Positions 8,208 to 15,963 of a DNA stretch of 64,000 bases are shown piece by piece. Each line of letters begins with the position of its first letter. Position 1 is the stretch's first letter. Location of the stretch: NCBI RefSeq assembly GCF_001748285.1, contig NZ_BDGT01000002.1, positions 62,001 to 126,000 of the forward strand, read 5' to 3'. Source of the DNA: Thermogemmatispora onikobensis. GTDB lineage: Bacteria > Chloroflexota > Ktedonobacteria > Ktedonobacterales > Ktedonobacteraceae. A program made the translations under genes and the position numbers. The notes under the pieces were generated by a model that saw only the letters and a program-made list of their open reading frames with translations, did no database searches and had not been told where the DNA came from.

Positions 8208-9268
8208 TGGAGGAAGAGGTTTATAGTCCCACGAATATCGATATGGATGGCTCGCAGCAGCAGGGCATTAAAGGCTGCTGAGAGTTCGGCGAGCAAGATC
8301 GCTGCCAGGGCGAGCGTCAGGAGGGCTAGCAGGGGTAGAGAGAGCCAGAGGGGAAGACCGCTCGCTCTCGGCTGGTGGGCTTCTTTTTGGGCTATGCTGT
8401 GAGCGGGTTGGTCTTGAGCGACTTTGGAAGTCGTCCGGGGAGTGAGGCGTGTGGGAGATGCCAGATTATGGCTGGGGGTGGTCTGCTGGAGGAATGGGGA
8501 GGCTGTCGAGGACGAGGCTGGTGGAGGGAGTAGGGGGGGCTGCTCGTTGGCAGGAAGATGGAGGGAGGGAGGAATGGCTTTGCTCTCGGTGGCCGCCGTG
8601 TTGTCTGTTGGGGGAGTGGAGGGGGAGGGATGTGCTGCCGGCGCGGCTGGACCTGGGCTTGTTGGGGGGAGAGGCTGCACGTTTTGCATTTCGACTGTCT
8701 CGATGGCCGCGATGAAGGCCGAGGGAGAGCTGAGGGTGCGGAAGCGACCGGCCTGGAGGCAGGTGAGCAGAGGCTCTTGCGTCGGGCTGCTCTGGTTTAT
8801 CTGGCAGGTGCAGGGATCAGAGGAGGTGGAGGTGGAGGATGGTGCTGGTGGGGGCGGGGCAAAAAAGGCTCCTTCGAGTGGGGGGACTTCGCGGCGGAAG
8901 GGGAGGCCAAGCTCAGCGACGCAGGCTCCGCAGATACGGTGCACATGGTCCCAGCATTCGGGACAGGCGGCGCGGCGGCAGCGGAAGCAGAAATGAGACA
9001 TGCTCATCAGGGCAGCTTCCAGCACAGCAGGGCTGGCCAGGCGCAGCTCTGGGTGCAGGTGTGAGGGGGCAAAGATGGCCCCGCAGGTGCTGCAGGCTAC
9101 TGTAGTGTGCTCCGTTGCCGGCGGACGATAGATGCGCCGGGCGCTGCGCGGCTGGCCGTGCTGCTGAGGCGGCTGGTCTGGCCCTGGCATGTCTTCGTTC
9201 ATGGCTCGCTGCCCATCTCCGTTCGCTTCGAATTGTGCACAGTGCGATGCTGCTCCGCAAGCCGCCAC
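8186..9268 (-). CDS. Zinc-ribbon protein with long Pro/Ser/Thr linker and C-terminal TM segment
   Basis: A 360-residue protein of unknown function. The N-terminal third has three clustered cysteine motifs: CSTC at 59-62, then CFRCRRAACPEC and a CGAC pair in the following 50 residues. They suggest treble-clef or B-box-like zinc binding. A roughly 170-residue Pro/Ser/Ala-rich, low-complexity linker follows, then one TM helix (about 308-332) and a short tail. The layout looks like a tail-anchored sensor or scaffold. The start could instead be Met23. A smaller protein of similar design is encoded at 55769-56272. Confidence 0.65.
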   Translation of the reverse strand: MAACGAASHCAQFEANGDGQRAMNEDMPGPDQPPQQHGQPRSARRIYRPPATEHTTVACSTCGAIFAPSHLHPELRLASPAVLEAALMSMSHFCFRCRRAACPECWDHVHRICGACVAELGLPFRREVPPLEGAFFAPPPPAPSSTSTSSDPCTCQINQSSPTQEPLLTCLQAGRFRTLSSPSAFIAAIETVEMQNVQPLPPTSPGPAAPAAHPSPSTPPTDNTAATESKAIPPSLHLPANEQPPLLPPPASSSTASPFLQQTTPSHNLASPTRLTPRTTSKVAQDQPAHSIAQKEAHQPRASGLPLWLSLPLLALLTLALAAILLAELSAAFNALLLRAIHIDIRGTINLFLQWIQWFH

Positions 9269-9487
9269 CTGTCGGCTTCGTCCGGCGAGGCGAGCGGTCG
9301 ATGAAATACGAGGAGGGAAGGTTTGGCCCCTCTGTTAAAGAGTATACCCTACAGGCAAGAGAAGGTGCAGTGTGCCTGACACGATGACTCCTCCTTGGCG
9401 CGCCCTCGATCAACTTGCCGATTCTTCCCAAGCTAACCCTTGCTCTGCTAAGAATAGCTGGTCTGCTTGTCTCTACTCAAGCAAGAA

Positions 9488-9516
9488 TTGTTCCTTTGGC
9501 TTTTTGGCTGTATACT
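9488..9516 (+). promoter_or_regulatory. Sigma-A-type promoter of the mCpol cassette
   Basis: TTGTTC (9488-9493), a 17-bp spacer and TATACT (9511-9516), ending 38 bases before the mCpol start codon. The surrounding DNA is AT-rich compared with its neighbours. Confidence 0.65.
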
Positions 9517-9554
9517 TAATAGTTGAATGGATTGTGTTTCAGAGGTCAATATCG

Positions 9555-9944
9555 ATGAGCGTAATCGAGCAGCGATTAGCCTACCAGAGGAAGAGGGTTT
9601 ATGGTTTGGATGGCGATAAGATCGGGGCCAGTATAGAGGCACTCTTTATTCAGAATAACCTGGAGGAGATAAGAGAATTCAGTCAGAAAGTGACAGAGGC
9701 TATAGAGGAAATTAAGAGGCAGATAAGGGGTAGGCAGGGAGATATCATCTTTTGCTCAGGGGATAGTATCCTCTTCTTGGGTGATTTTGATGAAGAATGG
9801 TGCGAACAGATTTTGCAACGCTTTGCTGAACTCACGGGTTGTACGGCCTCCATGGGCGTTGGAGAAAGCCTTCAAGATGCCTACCTAGGACTGAAGTTAG
9901 CCAAGGCCAGTGGGGGGGGGCTCTTGATGTACTATCACCGGTAA
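9555..9944 (+). CDS. Minimal CRISPR polymerase (mCpol)-like nucleotide cyclase
   Basis: A 129-residue stand-alone palm domain related to the Cas10/GGDEF cyclase fold. Motif 1 is YGLDGDKIG (16-24) with Asp19 and Asp21 placed to bind metal. Motif 2 is the hairpin FCSGDSILFLGD (66-77), equivalent to Cas10 GGDD but reading SGDS. The closing segment ASMGVGESLQDAYLGLKLAKASGGG (98-122) matches the AxxxLxxAKxxGxN element of GGDEF and Cas10 proteins. No CRISPR genes are near. mCpol proteins are predicted, and in Panoptes systems reported, to make cyclic oligonucleotides for a neighbouring effector. The ATG at 9555 has an AGAGG site; in-frame codons before it overlap the promoter. It is followed after 30 bases by its likely effector. 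Confidence 0.75.
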   Translation: MSVIEQRLAYQRKRVYGLDGDKIGASIEALFIQNNLEEIREFSQKVTEAIEEIKRQIRGRQGDIIFCSGDSILFLGDFDEEWCEQILQRFAELTGCTASMGVGESLQDAYLGLKLAKASGGGLLMYYHR

Positions 9945-9974
9945 GAGTCATGTCGTTGGTAAGGAGCGAAGGTC

Positions 9975-10741
9975 ATGCCTCGATCTTTGCTGCTTCTGGT
10001 AGGTTCAGCCAGACCAGGAGCCTATATTAATACATTAGCCTACGCTGTAGATCAGCTGGAGGTCGATCGCATTGTAATGGTGAATATTTTATATGCTCCC
10101 TTTAGTAACTCTAGTGATTTTGAGGAACTAGTCGATGAAAAATTGCGAGGTGCTTTGTTGGGATTAAGTAAGGGTGCATATCGATCAATGGCAATTCCTG
10201 CCGAATGGGTGGAATTGTATAAAGATTTGTATGTTAAATATAGTTATCGTCATACTGAGAGAATAAATTATCATTTTTTTTAAGAAAAGAGATCTCTAGA
10301 TTAAGAGGTGCCTATGGTGCAGAAGCTCTTGTAGATATTACTTCTCTGCCTAAGCGCGTGGCGATCGATGTTCTCACCGCTTGCCTTGCTGAGGATCTGC
10401 CCCATGTTATGCTTTTCGAGTTGAAGAAACAAGGTGAGTACCTCTATCATGAGCTTGGGAGTAGTGATTACGAGTATATTCCTTTACCAGATTGGTCACC
10501 ATTGCTCAGCAATATAGAAATCTTCTCAGCGCGTCGCAATCGTCAGAAATTTATATCTATTGCTATCACCATCTGCGTTTCGCTACTTATCATCATTCTT
10601 AGCCAGCTTGCCCTCCCTCAGTGGGGAGAGTGGTTAATAACTGCTCTGCTGGTCGGCTTAAATATCGTGGGGGCACTATTGCCTCTCGTCGAAGCCTTGG
10701 GAGGGCTCAACCTACGCCTTGCCTTCTGGCGCCGCCTCTAA
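9975..10741 (+). CDS. CARF-like / two-TM effector, frame split by a -1 shift at a U8 tract
   Basis: Frame A (9975-10283) codes residues 1-102 and stops at TAA. The -1 frame continues from 10280 to a stop at 10741, and the joined product would be 255 residues. Residues 1-40 form a Rossmann-like first strand and loop (LLLLVGSARPGAYINTL), and residues 121-128 read DITSLPKR, like the ligand-loop DxTGxxK motif of CARF proteins. Two TM helices lie at about 193-214 and 219-241, followed by a short basic end. The design fits a membrane effector controlled by the mCpol product. The split is either programmed frameshifting or slippage, a real mutation, or a sequencing error in the homopolymer. Without recoding only a soluble CARF-like half would be made. 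Confidence 0.65.
10274..10283 (+). other. U8 slippery tract and in-frame stop (possible -1 recoding site)
   Basis: Eight T residues (10274-10281) give the in-frame heptamer T TTT TTT immediately before TAA (10281-10283). A one-base backward slip, or one extra U in the mRNA, restores the downstream frame exactly. A 10-bp palindrome AGAGATCTCT (10288-10297) follows, but no strong pseudoknot is obvious. Confidence 0.55.
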
Positions 10742-11011
10742 GCTGCTGTTCTGCAGGACGGGAAGAGAAGCTGCCCGGACCTGCCTCACTAAGCCCCCTT
10801 TCCTGGACCCCATTTGCCTTTCTCATACAGCCGTTCAGAGAAGTGAAAGAATGTGAGACCTCGCGCGTTTACCTATTGAGTGGACTGGATTGCTCTCCTA
10901 TCAAGCGCGGCGGCGCTCGCGAGTACCCGCAGGGCCCACTTCACTTGTCATAATGAGGGTTAATGCTGGCTTTAGCTTGAGCCTACAACAGCGACGAGAA
11001 AGGAGTACGGA

Positions 11012-11332
11012 ATGTCATCGGATTCCATAGCTGCAGCTTTTACATCTACATTGCTCTTTTCCTGTATAATTGGGTTGGTCATTGCTGTTTTCGGCGTGCT
11101 GATTTTCTGGCAAATCTTTGCCAAAGCTGGCTATAGCGGCGCCTGGGCCCTGTTGATGCTGATCCCATTGGCCAATCTAATAGCGCTCTGTGTGCTGGCC
11201 TTCGGTCGCTGGCCTGTCCAGGACGAACTTGAGCGGCTGCGCGCCTATGTTGGCCAGTGGCAGGGGGGCGCCGTTCCCCCAGCCTCTGGACCCGGTTCCT
11301 TCTCTCAACCTGGCTTTCCTCCACGAGTCTGA
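11012..11332 (+). CDS. Small two-TM membrane protein
   Basis: A 106-residue protein with two TM helices (about 10-32 and 43-63) joined by FAKAGYSGAWALLMLIP. That loop is typical of small bacterial membrane proteins in which a KAG-x-G-W turn precedes the second helix. The C-terminal 40 residues are soluble and Pro/Gly-rich. A clear GAAAGGAG ribosome site precedes the ATG. Function is unknown. It lies 270 bases after the mCpol effector but has ordinary genome-like GC, so it is probably not part of that cassette. Confidence 0.7.
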   Translation: MSSDSIAAAFTSTLLFSCIIGLVIAVFGVLIFWQIFAKAGYSGAWALLMLIPLANLIALCVLAFGRWPVQDELERLRAYVGQWQGGAVPPASGPGSFSQPGFPPRV

Positions 11333-11790
11333 TCCTCACAGACAAGCCGCGGTAGGCCAGCCCGCTTATCGCCTGTCTGTTCTGCTTGATTAGTCGCCCT
11401 GCTACATGCATAGCTTTCTCCCAGCGGGGGCAGATAGCTGGCCTGCCCTCGCTCCTTCCTCTCCCTGCGCCGTACTCCCCCAAACTGATCCCCTTGCCTG
11501 CAGAGAAGGCTTGCGCTGCTCGCCCTCAAACGACGCTATAATAGAAAACGACTGTGTGCTCTCAGGCTCATCTCAGACAATTCTAAGGATTCATTCATTG
11601 GAAGCTGGCATACTGGGTCTGAGGAAGGAGGCAGAAGGGTGCGCTCGCTGGCAGCTTGTTGGGTTCTCCCTCTCTCCCTCTCTATGACTCAGTAGATCCT
11701 GGTAAGGCGTTGGCCTGGCTCGACTTGACCGTCAAGAGTAAGCGTCACTGGCCAAGGCGACTGACTCACCAGTAGCCCGGAGAGAGGCCT
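11333..11790 (+). other. Gene-free leader region of the first two-component operon
   Basis: About 460 bases without a convincing gene. It contains a perfect dyad CTTGAC-C-GTCAAG at 11724-11736, 55 bases before the response regulator start, which could be a regulator-binding site. No good -10 follows at standard spacing. Confidence 0.4.
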
Positions 11791-12465
11791 ATGAAGGCGC
11801 ATATCCTGGTTGTTGACGATGATCCACGCATCACCAACCTCCTGCGCAGAATTCTTGCCTACGAAGGATACAGTGTGGCCATTGCCTCTACTGGCGACGA
11901 GGCCCTGATGCGCAGTCTGGAGCATCCCCCTGATCTGATGATCCTTGACATCATGCTGCCCGGGATCGATGGGCTGGAAGTGGTCCGTCGCCTGCGTGCC
12001 GCCGGGGATACGATGCCTGTCTTGATGCTCACTGCGCGCGATGCCATCCCTGATCGCGTGAAGGGCTTCGAGATGGGGGCCGACGATTATCTGGTGAAGC
12101 CCTTTGCTCCCGAAGAGCTGCTGGCACGTGTCATGGCTCTCCTGCGCCGTAGCCAGGCCGAACGCAGCGAAGTGCTGCGCTATGCCGACCTGACCCTGGA
12201 TACCGGCACACGCCTCGCCTATCGCGGGCAGCGTGAGATCGAGCTATCTCCGACCGAGTATGAGCTCCTGGCACTCTTTCTGCGCCGCCCCCGCCAGGTG
12301 CTCACGCGCGATCTGATCATGGAGCGGGTCTGGGGCCTCGACTTTGAAGGCTCATCCAATGTGCTAGAGGTCTATATCGGCTACCTGCGCTCGAAATTGG
12401 AAGCCGGCGGCGAGCCGCGGCTCATCCATACGGTGCGCGGCATCGGCTATGTACTCAAAGAGTAG
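11791..12465 (+). CDS. OmpR/PhoB-family response regulator
   Basis: A 224-residue regulator. The receiver domain (about 3-115) has the acidic pair VVDDD, the phospho-acceptor Asp in [10 protein letters not shown] (Asp52) and the conserved Lys in YLVKPF. A C-terminal winged-helix DNA-binding domain (about 130-224) contains [11 protein letters not shown] and VRGIGYVLK. The cognate histidine kinase gene follows after 170 bases. The signal and regulon are unknown. Confidence 0.92.
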   Translation: MKAHILVVDDDPRITNLLRRILAYEGYSVAIASTGDEALMRSLEHPPDLMILDIMLPGIDGLEVVRRLRAAGDTMPVLMLTARDAIPDRVKGFEMGADDYLVKPFAPEELLARVMALLRRSQAERSEVLRYADLTLDTGTRLAYRGQREIELSPTEYELLALFLRRPRQVLTRDLIMERVWGLDFEGSSNVLEVYIGYLRSKLEAGGEPRLIHTVRGIGYVLKE

Positions 12466-12635
12466 GGGCCTGCAGGCAGCGGCTTTCTTCCGTTGGCTCA
12501 GGAGCAGGTCGATTCTCACAGGCTTCGGGGCAGAGGCCGCTTTAGCCAGGACCAGGACCTTGTGATTTGCCTGGGTTTGCCTGAGTCCTCTCGCTGCTTA
12601 CGTTGATTGAATGACAAGGGAAATGGAAGAAGTGT

Positions 12636-14267
12636 ATGGGTGAGATTGGTGCCACTCGGGCAGCTGCCCGCCTGCGGGCCATGCCACATACCTTGCGCCT
12701 ACGCCTGGTCTTTTGGTATGGTCTGCTCCTGACGATCACACTGGTGGCCTTCGGCTCCCTCATTTTTCTCCTGGCGAGCAGTGCTCTCAATCAGAGTGTC
12801 GTCACAAATACGCGCGTTGTCGGTCATGCTGCCCTGCTGGATGTCGAGCGCCAACTGCAACCAACCCCACCCTATATGCCTCTTAATCCTGACTTTCATG
12901 ATATTGATCTCTATCGCACACCGATTGTCATCGCGCTCCTTACCCCCAATGGCCAGGTCCTGTACGCCTCGAATGGCAGCCAGCTCAATATGCTGCCGCG
13001 CAATAGTGGGGCCTGGAATGCAGCTCTCCGCCGCCAGGAGGCCTGGTATACGACCGAAGTCAACGGCGACCGGCTGTATGTTGGCGTGCTTCCGGTCTGC
13101 CAGAGCAAGACAGCGAGTGGGTTGCCTTCTAATGTCAGCGCGACGGCAGCTCCCACCTGTCAGGGGCCGCTCGTTGGCCTGCTGCTTGTGGCCAAGTCGT
13201 TCAACGACGTCGACAATATTCTCCTACTGCTCAAGACGTTGCTGGTGGTGGCGAGTGCTGTCATTCTGATCGGGGCATTGGCTGGTGGCTGGTTCATTGT
13301 CAGCCATATACTCCGTCCACTGGAGGACGTCGTGGCGACGGCGCGCGCCATCAAGGAAGCCACGGCCCGCGGCACCCGCATTGGTGATCTAAGCCTGCGC
13401 GTTCCCCGTCCACGCCGCCACGACGAAATTGGCCTGGTGATCGATTCTTTCAATGCCATGCTCAGTGACCTGGAGCATGCCATTCGGGCCCAACGCCGCT
13501 TCATCGCTGATGCTTCACACGAGCTGCGCGCTCCCCTCACAACGATCCAGGGTAATCTGGCGTTCCTGCAGCGTCACATTGATGAGCTGCCACCCGAGGA
13601 GCGGCGGACCATGCTGTGCGATGCCCATAGCGAGACACTGCGCCTGGCCCGTCTCGTAGATGATCTCCTGCTCTTGGCGCGGGCCGATGCCAGCTTTGCC
13701 CATCAGAACGCAGAAGAGGAGGCGATTATCCCCGGCAGCAATGGCCGTCGCGCTCTGCCCCCTGTCGTTGAGCTGGATCGAGTCGTGCTGCACCTCATCC
13801 GCCAGTTGCGCCTCCGTCTTCAGGCTGAAGATTCCCCGCTCAAGCTAGAGATTGGCCATATTGAGCCTGTTCGTGTGCGTGGTGAAGAGGAGAAGCTGCG
13901 CCGTCTGATGTTGATCTTGCTTGATAACGCGCTGAAATATACTCCTGCTGAAAGTGAGCAGCAGCCAGGACGAGTGATAGTCTCCCTGGAGCGCCTTGGC
14001 CACGAGGCGCTTCTGCGCGTCAGCGATACGGGCATTGGCATTGATCCTGTTGATCTTCCTCATATCTTCGAGCGCTTTTATCGCGCTGACCGGGCTCGCC
14101 AGCGCCCGGGCACGGGCCTCGGCCTGGCCATTGCCCGCACGCTTGTCGAGCAGTTTGGCGGTCGCATTGGGGCCGAGAGCGTGCCCGGTGAGGGCAGCAC
14201 CTTCAGCGTCTGGCTGCCCATTGCCTCCGCTGGTAGTCAGAGCAGCTCGATAACACTGAGCAGCTGA
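12636..14267 (+). CDS. Sensor histidine kinase (HAMP, HisKA, HATPase_c)
   Basis: A 543-residue membrane kinase. TM1 (about 22-48) and TM2 (about 198-223) enclose an extracytoplasmic sensor domain of about 150 residues. HAMP follows, then HisKA with the phospho-acceptor His295 in DASHELRAPLTT. The ATPase domain has N-box DNALKYT, G1 DTGIGI and G2 GTGLGLAI. It is partner to the response regulator just upstream. The start could also be Met16. The sensor domain contains two cysteines (in LPVCQSKT and APTCQGP) that may form a disulphide. Confidence 0.9.
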   Translation: MGEIGATRAAARLRAMPHTLRLRLVFWYGLLLTITLVAFGSLIFLLASSALNQSVVTNTRVVGHAALLDVERQLQPTPPYMPLNPDFHDIDLYRTPIVIALLTPNGQVLYASNGSQLNMLPRNSGAWNAALRRQEAWYTTEVNGDRLYVGVLPVCQSKTASGLPSNVSATAAPTCQGPLVGLLLVAKSFNDVDNILLLLKTLLVVASAVILIGALAGGWFIVSHILRPLEDVVATARAIKEATARGTRIGDLSLRVPRPRRHDEIGLVIDSFNAMLSDLEHAIRAQRRFIADASHELRAPLTTIQGNLAFLQRHIDELPPEERRTMLCDAHSETLRLARLVDDLLLLARADASFAHQNAEEEAIIPGSNGRRALPPVVELDRVVLHLIRQLRLRLQAEDSPLKLEIGHIEPVRVRGEEEKLRRLMLILLDNALKYTPAESEQQPGRVIVSLERLGHEALLRVSDTGIGIDPVDLPHIFERFYRADRARQRPGTGLGLAIARTLVEQFGGRIGAESVPGEGSTFSVWLPIASAGSQSSSITLSS

Positions 14268-14296
14268 GACCGGGTGGAGGCGCTCTCTCTTGCGCC

Positions 14297-14782
14297 TCAA
14301 GGCTGTTGGCTGGATGAGTCCGCACCCTCTGCTGGGCGAGAGGCTGGCCGCTCGTCAGCAGATTGGGCCAGGTCCTCGGGATAAGTGAGATCAAAAAAGG
14401 GTGAAGGCTGCTCGGTACGAATATTGGGAGCATAGGGGCCGTGCCCTCCACGGCCCGAATGAGCATCATAGGCCCCGTGACCTTGTAGGAGTTCCACGGC
14501 CTTGCGGGCACTGGCAGGGGGCAGCCCGGCAACGCGCACGGTAACCAGGGCTCGCCCTGCCTGGAATTCTTGCGCATAGAAGCGGGCCTCTTCTCCGGGA
14601 ATGCCAGCTTCCGTGAGATAGTTCAAATCCAGTTGGGGCCTGCGCATTTCCTGGGGATTGGCCAGGCCAACATAGTCGGCCCCAAAACCTTCCGCTCGTA
14701 AGCTTTCATAGGCGTGTCGGGCCTGGTCAACATCCTCGAAGACGCCTACAACGACCGCGCTCTCTGCCATGTCTGTTTTCAT
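14297..14782 (-). CDS. General-stress-protein-17M-like (YflT-type) domain protein
   Basis: A 161-residue protein. Residues 8-100 form one alpha/beta unit starting AVVVGVFEDVDQARHAYESLRAEGF (9-33), as in the general stress protein 17M domain, where a second half usually reads alertness-type VTVRV and a helix; here VTVRVAGLPPASARKAVELLQ matches. The last 60 residues are polar and disordered. A cytosolic stress-related role is likely from the family only. It lies convergent to the kinase gene, whose end is 29 bases away. Confidence 0.65.
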   Translation of the reverse strand: MKTDMAESAVVVGVFEDVDQARHAYESLRAEGFGADYVGLANPQEMRRPQLDLNYLTEAGIPGEEARFYAQEFQAGRALVTVRVAGLPPASARKAVELLQGHGAYDAHSGRGGHGPYAPNIRTEQPSPFFDLTYPEDLAQSADERPASRPAEGADSSSQQP

Positions 14783-15126
14783 CCTCCCTTCAGGCTGCAG
14801 ATAAGACCAAGAGCCACGCTTGCTTGCTCACTGTCTGGAAGCGGAGCCCGCAACGGTGACCTCCTCGATGTTGTCCGCTCAGTACTTGCCACTCTCACGA
14901 GGATTCCACGGGATAGAAGCCCTCCTGGTGACTCTACCATAGGGAGGCGGCAGCCTGGACAGGCCTTTGCCCTGCCGGCGCCGATAGCGGGAGAACAGGC
15001 GAGCGGAGCCAGGAGCTCCGCTTCCTCGTGTTCTTCAATGAAGGAAGAAGATCAGCTGACAGCGGAGAGATCTGCGCTCATATTTCTGTTCAGGTTCAGT
15101 GAGGTTCTAAAGAGGAGAAAATAGCG
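14783..15126. other. Divergent intergenic region
   Basis: About 345 bases between the 17M-like gene and the SDR gene. Apart from the SDR ribosome site (AAAGAGGAG) and a short direct repeat GGTTCAG/GGTTC just before it, I see nothing in it. Confidence 0.4.
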
Positions 15127-15894
15127 ATGCAATTAACCGAGAAGGTGGCGCTGATCACGGGAGGCGACAGCGGCATCGGACGCGCCATTGCGCTGCGCTT
15201 TGCGAGCGAGGGGGCGCGCCTTGCCATCAGCTATGCTCACGCAGAGGAGAAAGCTGCGGAGGTAAAGCAGCGTATCGAGCAGGCCGGGGGAAAGGTTCTG
15301 GTCGTGCAGGCTGATGTCGCGCAGTATCGGCAGGCCCTGGCTCTTGTCGAAGAGACAGTTGAACACTATGGGCGTCTTGATATCCTGGTCAACAATGCTG
15401 GCATGGAGATCCACCACCCCTTTGTTGAAGTCACAGAAGAGGAGTTCGATCGTGTACTGGCGGTCGACCTGAAGGGAGCATTTTTCTGTGCCCAGGCGGC
15501 GGCCCGCCAGATGATCAGGCAAGGCACAGCGGGGCGCATCATCAACATTTCTTCGGTGCATGAGGATCTGCCCATGCCGCTCAACGTACCGTATTGTTGC
15601 GCCAAGGGAGGTCTGCGCATGCTGACGCGCACAATCTGTCTGGAGCTGGCTCCCCATCAAATCACGGTCAATAATATTGCCCCTGGGGCCATCGATACCC
15701 CGATCGACGCCGATGTCAAAGCTGACCCTCAGAAGTATCAGGCGCTGCTAGCGGAGATTCCTCTCCATCGCATGGGCCAGCCCGAGGAGGTAGCCGCCCT
15801 GGCTCTCTACCTGGCCTCGGACGCGGCAGCCTATGTTACTGGCGCTACCTTTGTCATTGACGGTGGCCTGATGCGCAATACTGGCTCACTCTAG
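15127..15894 (+). CDS. Short-chain dehydrogenase, glucose 1-dehydrogenase-like
   Basis: A 255-residue classical SDR. The cofactor motif is TGGDSGIG (11-18), with NNAG at 89-92. The catalytic Ser is in NISSVHE (142/143), with Tyr156 and Lys160 in the unusual YCCAK. Absence of an acidic residue after strand beta-2 (ISYAHAEE) suggests NADP use. The overall pattern, ending DAAAYVTGATFVIDGGLMR, resembles glucose 1-dehydrogenases and 3-oxoacyl reductases; the substrate cannot be fixed. The gene stands alone and ends in a strong hairpin. Confidence 0.87.
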   Translation: MQLTEKVALITGGDSGIGRAIALRFASEGARLAISYAHAEEKAAEVKQRIEQAGGKVLVVQADVAQYRQALALVEETVEHYGRLDILVNNAGMEIHHPFVEVTEEEFDRVLAVDLKGAFFCAQAAARQMIRQGTAGRIINISSVHEDLPMPLNVPYCCAKGGLRMLTRTICLELAPHQITVNNIAPGAIDTPIDADVKADPQKYQALLAEIPLHRMGQPEEVAALALYLASDAAAYVTGATFVIDGGLMRNTGSL

Positions 15895-15900
15895 TCCCGG

Positions 15901-15932
15901 CAAGAGGCCAGACCTACAGGTCTGGCCTCTTG
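15901..15932 (+). terminator. Hairpin terminator after the SDR gene
   Basis: Perfect 15-bp inverted repeat (CAAGAGGCCAGACCT, AC, then its complement), seven bases after the stop codon. It has no U-tract, so it may work on both strands between the convergent SDR and ClC genes. Confidence 0.65.
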
Positions 15933-15963
15933 CGCTGGTCTGGCTGCCTGACGTGCCCAGCCG

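Noticed and set aside
9372-9554. N-terminal extension of the mCpol protein from an upstream in-frame ATG
   Set aside because: It would run through the -35 and -10 elements and lacks a ribosome site; the core domain begins just after 9555.
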